Made by a program: the position numbers and the translations under genes. Positions 6,014-11,033 of a DNA stretch of 11,033 bases are shown here, piece after piece. Under the pieces are notes generated by a model. That model had not been told where the DNA came from. It did no database searches and was given only the letters and a program-made list of their open reading frames with translations. The stretch lies in NCBI GenBank assembly GCA_903904765.1, contig CAIVEA010000592.1, positions 1 to 11,033 on the forward strand. The letters are read 5' to 3'. Positions within the stretch are counted from its first letter, which is position 1, and each line of letters opens with the position of its first letter. This DNA is from an uncultured Chloroflexota bacterium (GTDB taxonomy: Bacteria > Chloroflexota > Anaerolineae > Aggregatilineales > Phototrophicaceae).

Positions 6014-7439
6014 CGCCCCGCGCCAGCAGCCAGCGGTCATAGATGCCCCGGAACGCCACCCAGCCGAACGCGAACCCGTACAGCGCCAGATAGGGTGCAA
6101 GCGTCGGACTCAAGCGCAGCGCGACGGTCATTCCCCACAGCGCGTAGACCGAAAGGCCGATTTCTACCCACACGCTCGGATCATGCCGCAGCGCGTAGCG
6201 GCTGTTCTGCCATGCGCTGCCGAACTTAGGCGTGCGCTGAAATTCGCCGCCGCGCCCGATTAAGCCGCTGATGACGGCCTGCGTATTGTTCCACGCCACG
6301 CCCGTCCCCAGCGCCAGCAGCACCGGAAAGGCCAACAAGCGCCGCGCCCAATCCGTATACAGGGTGCGCTGGCTGACCAGATACACCAGCGGCGGCCACA
6401 ACCCCGCCAGACCAAGCAACCCCAGCGGCATCCGTTGAAGGGTGTGCGTGAGTAATAACGGCGGCGTGAGCAGGAGCAGGATGAGCATGAAGGGATGCGG
6501 GAAATACTGGCACAGGTGCAGTGTTGCCATCACGCGCTGCGGCAGCGAGAAGCGTGAACGCCACAGCGGGGGCAGGATGTAGGTCAAGCACTGGGTACTG
6601 CCTTTCGCCCACCGTGCTTGCTGCTGCTTGTAGGCGGCCATCTGCGGTGGCAATTCACCCGGTACAACCACATCTTTCAAATACAGGAAGCGCCAGCCCG
6701 CCAACTGCGCCCGGTAGCTCAGGTCTAGGTCTTCGGTCAGTGTGGCATCGCGCCAACCGCCCGCCTCGCGGATGGCCTGTGCGCGCCAGATTCCGCCCGA
6801 CCCGTTGAAGGTCATCAGCCAACCAGCGCGGCTGCGGGCGGTTTGCTCGACCACGAAATGCCCATCCAGCGCCAGCGTTTGCCCTTGCGTGAGCCAGTTG
6901 TTGAACGGATTCAGATGCCCCCATCGCGTCTGCACCATGCCGAGGCCGGGGTCGGCGACCAGATGGGGAACGGTGCGCCGCAGGAAATCCGGCGCGGGGA
7001 CAAAATCGGCATCCAGTACGACGACCAGTTCGGCGCGGGTTTGTTCCAGCGCGTAGGCCAGCGCCCCGGCTTTATAGCCGCTGCGTTCCGTGCGTTGGAT
7101 GTGCTGAATGTCGAGGCCGCCTGCACGGAGACGCGCCACCACCTCCGCTGCCCGTTCGCTGGTGTCGTCCGTCGAGTCGTCCAGCAGTTGCACACTCAGG
7201 TGGTCAGGCGAGTAATCCAATGCTGCCACAGCGGTCAATAGTCGTTCCACGACATGTCGTTCGTTATAAATGGGAAGTTGGACGACAACGCTAGGCCATA
7301 CCGTCACCGTCGGGGTGGGCAGGTCGCGTCGTCCGTAGAGCAGGTATTCAACCAGCAGCACCAGTGAACTCAGGGCATACACCGTGAGCAAGAGGGCGCT
7401 AACGACGTATAGAACCGCAAAAATCGAATTGATGTTCAT
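5976..7439 (-). CDS. Membrane-bound processive-type family 2 glycosyltransferase
   Basis: A 487-residue GT2 enzyme of the cellulose-synthase-like type, expected to add sugars from a nucleotide-sugar to a polysaccharide or lipid acceptor at the inner face of the membrane. An N-terminal membrane helix covers about 5-34. The GT-A domain follows, with QLPIYNE (54-60), DDSTDD (87-92), DAD (143-145), TEDLDLSYR (235-243) and QQARW (273-277), i.e. the D,D,D,QxxRW signature. The C-terminal half has hydrophobic segments near 305-332, 338-356, 367-385 and 425-465, and a FQRTPKFG cytosolic loop (400-407) typical of CSLA-like bacterial enzymes. ATG at 7437-7439 was chosen because the open frame upstream enters the intergenic palindromes and fucU; no good Shine-Dalgarno precedes it. 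Its 3' end overlaps the flavoenzyme gene by 38 bases on the other strand. Mannan or glucan synthesis is possible; the sugar is not readable. Confidence 0.88.
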   Translation of the reverse strand: MNINSIFAVLYVVSALLLTVYALSSLVLLVEYLLYGRRDLPTPTVTVWPSVVVQLPIYNERHVVERLLTAVAALDYSPDHLSVQLLDDSTDDTSERAAEVVARLRAGGLDIQHIQRTERSGYKAGALAYALEQTRAELVVVLDADFVPAPDFLRRTVPHLVADPGLGMVQTRWGHLNPFNNWLTQGQTLALDGHFVVEQTARSRAGWLMTFNGSGGIWRAQAIREAGGWRDATLTEDLDLSYRAQLAGWRFLYLKDVVVPGELPPQMAAYKQQQARWAKGSTQCLTYILPPLWRSRFSLPQRVMATLHLCQYFPHPFMLILLLLTPPLLLTHTLQRMPLGLLGLAGLWPPLVYLVSQRTLYTDWARRLLAFPVLLALGTGVAWNNTQAVISGLIGRGGEFQRTPKFGSAWQNSRYALRHDPSVWVEIGLSVYALWGMTVALRLSPTLAPYLALYGFAFGWVAFRGIYDRWLLARGAKANAAAAHARS

Positions 7440-7519
7440 GTGGCGGAGTCTAACGACTGTGCCGGATGCTGACAAGGGGGCAGTCGTGCAAAATGCATTT
7501 GGAAATGTGGCGATAAACC

Positions 7520-7570
7520 TTCGCCCTGTTTCCCTCCCCACTGTTAAGGAGTAGTTGGGAGGGAGGCGAA
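7520..7570. repeat. Long imperfect hairpin
   Basis: TTCGCC (7520-7525) pairs with GGCGAA (7565-7570), and TCCCTCCC (7531-7538) pairs with GGGAGGGA (7557-7564). A 5-base bulge (7526-7530) and one mismatch near the loop interrupt it. The 14-bp stem has no T-tract on either side, so a factor-independent terminator is not obvious. An interspersed repeat or mRNA-stability element is possible. Confidence 0.5.
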
Positions 7571-7584
7571 CGGGAAATACGCCA

Positions 7585-7664
7585 TCTTTCGTAGGGACAA
7601 CACTTGTGTTGTCCGCTTGAGTTTTGCTACAGGCGGAAGTGCCACTGCACGCCCCTACGAAAGA
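7585..7664. repeat. 80-base element with 12-bp terminal inverted repeats (MITE-like)
   Basis: TCTTTCGTAGGG (7585-7596) and CCCTACGAAAGA (7653-7664) are perfect 12-bp terminal inverted repeats. Inside the left end is a second palindrome, GGACAACAC-TT-GTGTTGTCC (7595-7614), and inside the right end a small hairpin, GTGC-CACT-GCAC (7639-7650). The nested, cruciform-prone design resembles small interspersed palindromic or MITE-type repeats. It has no coding capacity. No clear target-site duplication flanks it. Whether it is repeated elsewhere in the genome cannot be seen here. Confidence 0.6.
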
Positions 7665-7669
7665 ATCCG

Positions 7670-7689
7670 CCCCTGAAAGATGATAGGGG
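7670..7689 (-). terminator. Weak hairpin just after fucU
   Basis: CCCCT (7670-7674) and AGGGG (7685-7689) form a 5-bp stem with a 10-base loop, 13 bases beyond the fucU stop. There is no T-tract after it on the minus strand. It may help end the fucIU transcript together with the larger structures beyond, but this is weakly supported. Confidence 0.2.
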
Positions 7690-7702
7690 TGAAGGTGTGC
7701 CG

Positions 7703-8125
7703 TTATTTCGGCGGCGGCACAACGCCAATAGTGAGCAGAATGTTGGCGTAGATGCGCTGTTCGCCAGTGGCAATTACAAGGGCGCATTCCGGGTCTTTCG
7801 CCAGATCGTAGAAGGCGAAGCGCCCGCACTTCTTCAATTCCGTCCCCGGCAGGCAGCGCCGGAACTCTGCGAAGATAGGCGGTTCATCGCCCGCGTCGGG
7901 GGTCATTACATCCGCCGATTCAACCGGAATGTACGAGGCCAGCACTTCCAGCACCTCGACAGCGTTCAGCTTGCCGGGGGCGAAGTTCAGGTACACACGT
8001 TTGGCGGCGGGGTTGGCGCGGGTGCTGAACGGGTAATTGCCATCGGCGATCAAGACCTTGCCGCCGTGACCGGAGCAGGCCAGCGCCTCCAGAATTTCGG
8101 GGTGGAGCAGGCGGGTGGTGAGCAT
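7703..8125 (-). CDS. fucU: L-fucose mutarotase / RbsD-FucU family protein
   Basis: A 140-residue protein of the RbsD/FucU family, which interconverts pyranose/anomeric forms of fucose or ribose so that the right form reaches the isomerase or kinase; such proteins form cytoplasmic ring-shaped oligomers. It shows the family start LLHPEILEALACSGHG, with the catalytic-type H20, D28 in ADGNYP, and the C-terminal TGEQRIYANILL (120-131) with Y126. Length matches the family. ATG at 8123-8125 is preferred: AAGAAGG (8131-8137) lies 5 bases upstream; a TTG one codon earlier is possible but sits too close to that site. It is 114 bases downstream of the fucose-isomerase-like gene on the same strand. That context favours fucose (FucU) over ribose (RbsD). 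Confidence 0.87.
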   Translation of the reverse strand: MLTTRLLHPEILEALACSGHGGKVLIADGNYPFSTRANPAAKRVYLNFAPGKLNAVEVLEVLASYIPVESADVMTPDAGDEPPIFAEFRRCLPGTELKKCGRFAFYDLAKDPECALVIATGEQRIYANILLTIGVVPPPK

Positions 8126-8160
8126 CAAAACCTTCTTTCAAAAATGAACGACTATAGGTG

Positions 8161-8189
8161 GGGGTGAGTTCAGGATTCAATATCACCCC
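8161..8189. repeat. 7-bp inverted repeat in the fucI-fucU spacer
   Basis: GGGGTGA (8161-8167) and TCACCCC (8183-8189) form a perfect inverted repeat with a 15-base loop. It lies next to the stronger palindrome at 8201-8226, so most of the fucI-fucU spacer can fold in RNA. It is not an intrinsic terminator. Confidence 0.35.
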
Positions 8190-8200
8190 GTTATGCAACC

Positions 8201-8226
8201 ATCCCCTCTCCGCACGGAGAGGGGAT
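8201..8226. repeat. Perfect 12-bp palindrome in the fucI-fucU spacer
   Basis: ATCCCCTCTCCG (8201-8212) and CGGAGAGGGGAT (8215-8226) are perfect inverted repeats separated by CA, giving a stable 11-bp stem with a tetraloop. It starts 14 bases past the fucI-like stop. No U-tract follows, so it more likely protects or trims the fucI message, or is a copy of an interspersed palindromic repeat, than fully ends transcription before fucU. Confidence 0.6.
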
Positions 8227-8239
8227 TAAGGGGCGCGGT

Positions 8240-9892
8240 CTACAGTTTCACATCACCGCACAGATGCACTTCGATGCCCAGCGCGGTCAGCATCGCGGCC
8301 TTCGCCGCCAGCGCCTTATCCGCCGATTCTGCCGAGTCGCCATAGAACACGTTCAGGTGGTTGGCCTTGTGCCGCGCCATCATCTGATCGCGGCTGACCC
8401 CGTGCAGGACAGCGTGCATGATCGGCCACTGGGGCGAAGTCGCTTTCCAGCGGCGTTCGGTTTCGGCCTTCGGCAGTTCCACCACCGAAGCGCGGCCCAT
8501 GTCGCAGTGCAGTTTGCCATCCATCACGAACACACGACTCCACACGATTTCGCCCGGTTTGCTGATGCCCTTCAGCGTGCCGCCGCCCAGACGGAAGTAC
8601 ATGGCGGCCTGCCGTTCACTGGTCGCACCTGCGTAGCCGTCAATGAAGTGCGAGGCGGGCGCTGCGCCGGAGATCAAGAAGACCCAGACGAAATCATCCA
8701 CGCCCTTGCCCTTGTAGTGCTGCCCGTAGCGCAGGTCGTGGAGCGTGGTGGCCGGGTCTAGCCCCATTGCCACGCACACGCGGTTGGTGACCAGCGCATC
8801 CACAGCCGCGCCTTCGTCCACTTCGTTGAAGTGCGGGAGTGCCTGCCCTGCGAACAGTTCCTTGCGCGAACCGGGCATCGTGACTGGTGGGCGCTCGACG
8901 TTGTTCAGCAGCCCTTCGACCAGATCGGAAGCGGGAGCCATGTCCTTCAAGCCCTGCTGGTACTGGATGCCGATGGCGGAACAGCCGAACTCGTGGGCGA
9001 TACGCACTGCCGCGATATACATCTTCATCTGTTCGTGAATCTGCGCGTCGGTCAGTTCGCTGGCCTCATCTTTGCCCGTGATGAACTTCAATCCACGCGC
9101 TTCCAGCCATGTGCGGACGCGGCGGGCTTCGGCATTGGTGACGTTCTTCATGGCAGCCACCAGCGCCGACTGGCTGAGGCGTTCCTTATAGATACCCAGC
9201 GGATTGAGCATTTCGTCATCAATGATGGCGTTGTACATGCCCATGCAGCCTTCATCGAAGATGCCGAGGATGGCCTTCTCGCGCTGAAGCTGTGCTGCCA
9301 GCGATTGACCGAGCGCCGCTTCGGCAGCGGGCAGCATCAGCGGGTTCAGATCGCGCACATGGCTGAGGTCATGGACAATCGTGCCGGTCTTAATCCACTG
9401 GCGCAGGCCGTTAATGAAGAACTTGTCGGTGAAATCTTCGCTCCATAGGGTGCTGTATTTCACGCCCATCTTGGTCAGTGAACCGTTCAGGTTCAACATG
9501 CCCACCAGCCCCGGCCATTGTCCACTCCAGTTGGCGACGGTCAGGATGGGGCCGCGATGGTTACGCAGGCCGGCCAGCACATGATGGCTATACTGCCACA
9601 CAGCTTCCGCTACGATCAGGCGGGCGTTGGGGTGGATGTTCTTGAACACATCCATGCCCATGCGCTGATTCCAGATGAACCCGTGCTTGAGTTCGGGATC
9701 ATAGGCATGGCCGCGCTTGACGGTGATGCCTTCTTTTTTGAAGGCGGCCACGATGGTTTTTTCCATCTCTTCCTGCGCCGCCCAGCAGGTTTGATTGGCG
9801 GACAGGCGCAAATCGCCGCTGGCGATCAGGATGGCTTCGTTCGGGTCGGGCGGGGGAAGTTCTTTGAATTTAGGTAGACGGTAAGGGGTCAT
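8240..9892 (-). CDS. L-fucose isomerase-family protein (long form)
   Basis: A 550-residue cytoplasmic protein that I assign to the L-fucose/L-arabinose isomerase family (COG2407 type), expected to be a metal-dependent aldose-ketose isomerase. Recognisable stretches are TVANWSGQWPGLVGMLN (118-134), FDEGCMGMYNAIIDDEMLNP (212-231), HFNEVDEGAAVDAL (354-367), SHFIDGYAG (414-422) and RHKANHLNVFYG (507-518). By analogy with the Glu-Asp-His metal site of FucI I suggest E357, D386 and H512, which is inference. It aligns poorly by eye with E. coli FucI, so the true sugar could be fucose, arabinose or another deoxy sugar. The start at 9890-9892 is chosen over an ATG 13 codons upstream because AGAGGAG sits at 9902-9908. 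A FucU-family mutarotase follows, which strongly supports a fucose-type pathway. No kinase, aldolase or transporter is in view. Confidence 0.8.
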   Translation of the reverse strand: MTPYRLPKFKELPPPDPNEAILIASGDLRLSANQTCWAAQEEMEKTIVAAFKKEGITVKRGHAYDPELKHGFIWNQRMGMDVFKNIHPNARLIVAEAVWQYSHHVLAGLRNHRGPILTVANWSGQWPGLVGMLNLNGSLTKMGVKYSTLWSEDFTDKFFINGLRQWIKTGTIVHDLSHVRDLNPLMLPAAEAALGQSLAAQLQREKAILGIFDEGCMGMYNAIIDDEMLNPLGIYKERLSQSALVAAMKNVTNAEARRVRTWLEARGLKFITGKDEASELTDAQIHEQMKMYIAAVRIAHEFGCSAIGIQYQQGLKDMAPASDLVEGLLNNVERPPVTMPGSRKELFAGQALPHFNEVDEGAAVDALVTNRVCVAMGLDPATTLHDLRYGQHYKGKGVDDFVWVFLISGAAPASHFIDGYAGATSERQAAMYFRLGGGTLKGISKPGEIVWSRVFVMDGKLHCDMGRASVVELPKAETERRWKATSPQWPIMHAVLHGVSRDQMMARHKANHLNVFYGDSAESADKALAAKAAMLTALGIEVHLCGDVKL

Positions 9893-9901
9893 TGCATAAA
9901 G

Positions 9902-9908
9902 CTCCTCT
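9902..9908 (-). promoter_or_regulatory. Ribosome-binding site that decides the fucI-like start
   Basis: AGAGGAG on the minus strand ends 9 bases before the ATG at 9892. The upstream in-frame ATG at 9931 lacks such a site and would add 13 residues (RNLRCC...) unlike the rest of the protein. Confidence 0.65.
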
Positions 9909-9965
9909 ATACAACAGCGAAGGTTACGCAATTTGGGATGGAGCGCAACCTCATCATATAGAGAG

Positions 9966-9971
9966 ATTATA
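9966..9971 (-). promoter_or_regulatory. Consensus -10 element upstream of the fucI-like gene
   Basis: A perfect TATAAT on the minus strand lies 73 bases before the fucI-like ATG. No good -35 is found 16-18 bases upstream, so an activator may be needed, as is common for sugar operons. The upstream unrecognised gene ends only about 30 bases away. Confidence 0.45.
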
Positions 9972-10002
9972 CCGCGTCTTGCGAAGTGTGTGTTTTTAGG
10001 AA

Positions 10003-10329
10003 TTACTCCGCAAAGAAGCCAAAATCAAGGAAGCCGCAGCGTTCTGCGCCGTAGGGAACCATGCCGTGATCTTTGAAGATGAAGATGCGCGGCTCGTGGC
10101 GTTTCAGCTTTTTCTTCAAGCCATTCCATTGCGATTTGCTCGGTTCAGTCTGGTCGGTGGTCAGCGTAAAATAAGCGGGACTGAAGATGACGCGGTAGTG
10201 TCCGTCCTCATAGGCGTGCAGTTCGCGCAGGTGTGTCATTTCGCCTTTGGCATCATGCGCGAGGACGCGCCGCAGCAGGCTTTCGACATATTCGCGGGGG
10301 AGGGGTTTGAAATCGGGCAGGGTTTTCAT
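10003..10329 (-). CDS. Unrecognised 108-residue protein
   Basis: I do not recognise this protein. It is a small soluble polypeptide with no signal peptide or membrane helix. The N-terminal half looks helical (PREYVESLLRRVLAHDAKGE, 11-30), followed by beta-rich HYRVIFSPAYFTL (44-56), a basic WNGLKKKLKRHEP (68-80), RIFIFKDHG (81-89) and an aromatic end GFLDFGFFAE. Codon use matches its neighbours, and the ATG at 10327-10329 has GGAAG about 9 bases upstream, so it looks like a real gene. It is codirectional with the fucI-like gene (110-base spacer containing a separate -10) and divergent from the CNNM gene. No function is proposed. Confidence 0.7.
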   Translation of the reverse strand: MKTLPDFKPLPREYVESLLRRVLAHDAKGEMTHLRELHAYEDGHYRVIFSPAYFTLTTDQTEPSKSQWNGLKKKLKRHEPRIFIFKDHGMVPYGAERCGFLDFGFFAE

Positions 10330-10367
10330 GGGCAGGCACTTCCGGCAATTGGGTACTCGTTAAGTTC

Positions 10368-10396
10368 ATCCTACAGGCCGAATGCCCGTCGCGCAA
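10368..10396 (-). promoter_or_regulatory. Possible promoter of the 108-residue gene
   Basis: On the minus strand TTGCGC (10391-10396) and TAGGAT (10368-10373) are spaced by 17 bases. They match consensus at only 3/6 and 4/6, so the spacing is the main support. Confidence 0.25.
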
Positions 10397-10425
10397 TTGC
10401 CATCCCCCGAATGCGGCTGGATTCG

Positions 10426-10434
10426 TGCTATAGT
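10426..10434 (+). promoter_or_regulatory. Extended -10 promoter of the CNNM-type gene
   Basis: TGCTATAGT has the TGn extension and a 5/6 match to TATAAT (10429-10434). No -35 at the usual distance is seen. Transcription would begin near 10440, about 30 bases before the ATG, a leader length that fits well. Confidence 0.5.
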
Positions 10435-10471
10435 AGGGGCGATTGACAGACAGGACGGGAGCGAGATAGGC

Positions 10472-11033
10472 ATGGAGAGTTTCTTAGGGCTGCTGGCTGT
10501 AGCCGCGCTGGTGTTCACCAACGGCTTTTTTGTGGCAGCCGAGTTCGCGCTGGTGGGCGCGCGCCGCACGCGCATCGCGCAGATGGCCGCCGAGGGCAAT
10601 AGCGCCGCCAAAACCGCCGAACGAGCGATTGAACATCTGGATAGTTATATCGCCGCGACGCAACTGGGCATTACCCTCGCCAGCCTCGCGTTAGGATGGG
10701 TGGGCGAACCGGCCATCGCACATTTGTTTGAGCCGGTCTTCATGGTATTGTTGCCGGAATCCATGCGCGAAACTGTGCTGCATACCCTGTCGGTGGCGCT
10801 GGCCTTCGCGCTGGTCACGCTGCTGCACATCGTCATGGGCGAACTCGTCCCCAAATCCATCGCGCTACAGCGCCCGGAGGCGACCACGCTGGTGGTGGTG
10901 CGTCCGGTGACGTGGTTTCTGCTGCTGTTCCGTCCGGTTATCCGGCTGATGAATGGCATTGGCAACCGGATTGTCCGCATGCTGGGCTTTGAACTGACCA
11001 ACGAACACTCCGCCGTGCATTCGCCGGAAGAAC
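10472..11033 (+). CDS. CNNM-domain (HlyC/CorC, hemolysin-like) membrane protein, 3' end missing
   Basis: The window shows 187 N-terminal residues of a CNNM/DUF21 membrane protein, a family often annotated as hemolysin or HlyC/CorC transporter and linked to Mg2+/Co2+ handling. Family motifs are FFVAAEFALVGARRTRI (19-35), GITLASLALGWVGEP (66-80) and the GELVPK signature (123-128). Hydrophobic segments lie at about 3-28, 60-77, 102-122 and 138-156. The usual tandem CBS domains and CorC-HlyC domain would lie past the right edge. The ATG at 10472 has GGGAG about 10 bases upstream and an extended -10 at 10426-10434. It is divergent from the 108-residue gene. Direct haemolysin activity is not implied by family membership. 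Confidence 0.9.
   Translation, partial: MESFLGLLAVAALVFTNGFFVAAEFALVGARRTRIAQMAAEGNSAAKTAERAIEHLDSYIAATQLGITLASLALGWVGEPAIAHLFEPVFMVLLPESMRETVLHTLSVALAFALVTLLHIVMGELVPKSIALQRPEATTLVVVRPVTWFLLLFRPVIRLMNGIGNRIVRMLGFELTNEHSAVHSPEE

Larger units (their letters stand above)
7440..7702. other. Repeat-filled spacer between fucU and the glycosyltransferase
   Basis: This 263-base stretch has no supported gene. It carries three stacked palindromic structures: 7520-7570, 7585-7664 and 7670-7689. Only a poor promoter match for the glycosyltransferase was seen. The structures could end fucIU transcription or be copies of interspersed repeats. Confidence 0.6.

Noticed and set aside
7449..7476. Possible minus-strand promoter TTGTCA-16-TTAGAC before the glycosyltransferase
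   Set aside because: The -10 match is poor and it would leave almost no leader; not strong enough to annotate.
7585..7664. CRISPR-like or tRNA-like structure in the nested palindromes
   Set aside because: There is only one unit with no regular repeat-spacer pattern, and no cloverleaf or T-loop consensus.
7440..7829. 130-codon N-terminal extension of the glycosyltransferase
   Set aside because: It runs through intergenic palindromes and into fucU on the same strand in another frame; the membrane helix and GT2 domain start right after the ATG at 7439.
7604..8167. 187-codon open frame opposite fucU
   Set aside because: It is a shadow of fucU and the palindromic spacer; the fucU strand carries clear family motifs.
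8831..9448. 205-codon open frame antisense to the fucI-like gene
   Set aside because: It lies wholly within a gene with recognisable isomerase-family motifs and has no supported start.
9893..9931. 13-residue extension of the fucI-like protein
   Set aside because: A strong AGAGGAG site lies inside this stretch and points to the ATG at 9892.

Overview
The window is GC-rich, gene-dense bacterial chromosome with short spacers and several intergenic palindromes. It holds nine genes: seven that look complete and one cut at each end, with no phage, plasmid or transposase gene. No rRNA, tRNA or CRISPR array was seen. Gene content (MocR regulators, large CSLA-like GT2 enzymes, the long form of fucose isomerase) and intergenic palindromes containing GTAGGG-type arms would suit a Chloroflexota bacterium, but that assignment is inference and no marker gene is present.

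Left part (1-2523, minus strand): a co-directional cluster runs malY/patB-type C-S lyase/aminotransferase (1348-2523), a small HNH-like zinc protein (695-1264) and argD (1-653, cut by the window edge). Spacers are 83 and 41 bases, so they could form one transcription unit of PLP/amino-acid metabolism with an HNH protein in the middle.

Centre (2524-6013): a 365-base divergent intergenic region separates malY from a MocR-family regulator (GntR DNA-binding domain fused to an aminotransferase-like domain). It carries a sigma70-like promoter facing malY, an extended -10 promoter facing mocR, a TGGTAT tandem repeat overlapping the mocR -10, and an 8-bp-arm hairpin in the malY leader. Eight bases after mocR, with no ribosome-binding site of its own, comes a FAD-dependent amine-oxidase/desaturase-like enzyme. 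A MocR regulator controlling a divergent PLP enzyme and a coupled flavoenzyme is the most coherent regulatory idea here.

Right part (5976-9892, minus strand): a membrane GT2 glycosyltransferase overlaps the 3' end of the flavoenzyme gene tail-to-tail. Beyond a 263-base spacer with a hairpin and an 80-base inverted-repeat element lies a fucose-catabolic pair: a FucI-family isomerase (8240-9892) followed by a FucU/RbsD-family mutarotase (7703-8125), separated by 114 bases with two palindromes.

Right end (10003-11033): an unrecognised 108-residue protein (minus strand) is divergent from a CNNM/HlyC-CorC-type membrane protein that runs off the window. I found no clearly new defence or mobile system. 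The items most worth a second look are the mocR control region, the mocR-flavoenzyme coupling, the unusual FucI and the palindromic elements.
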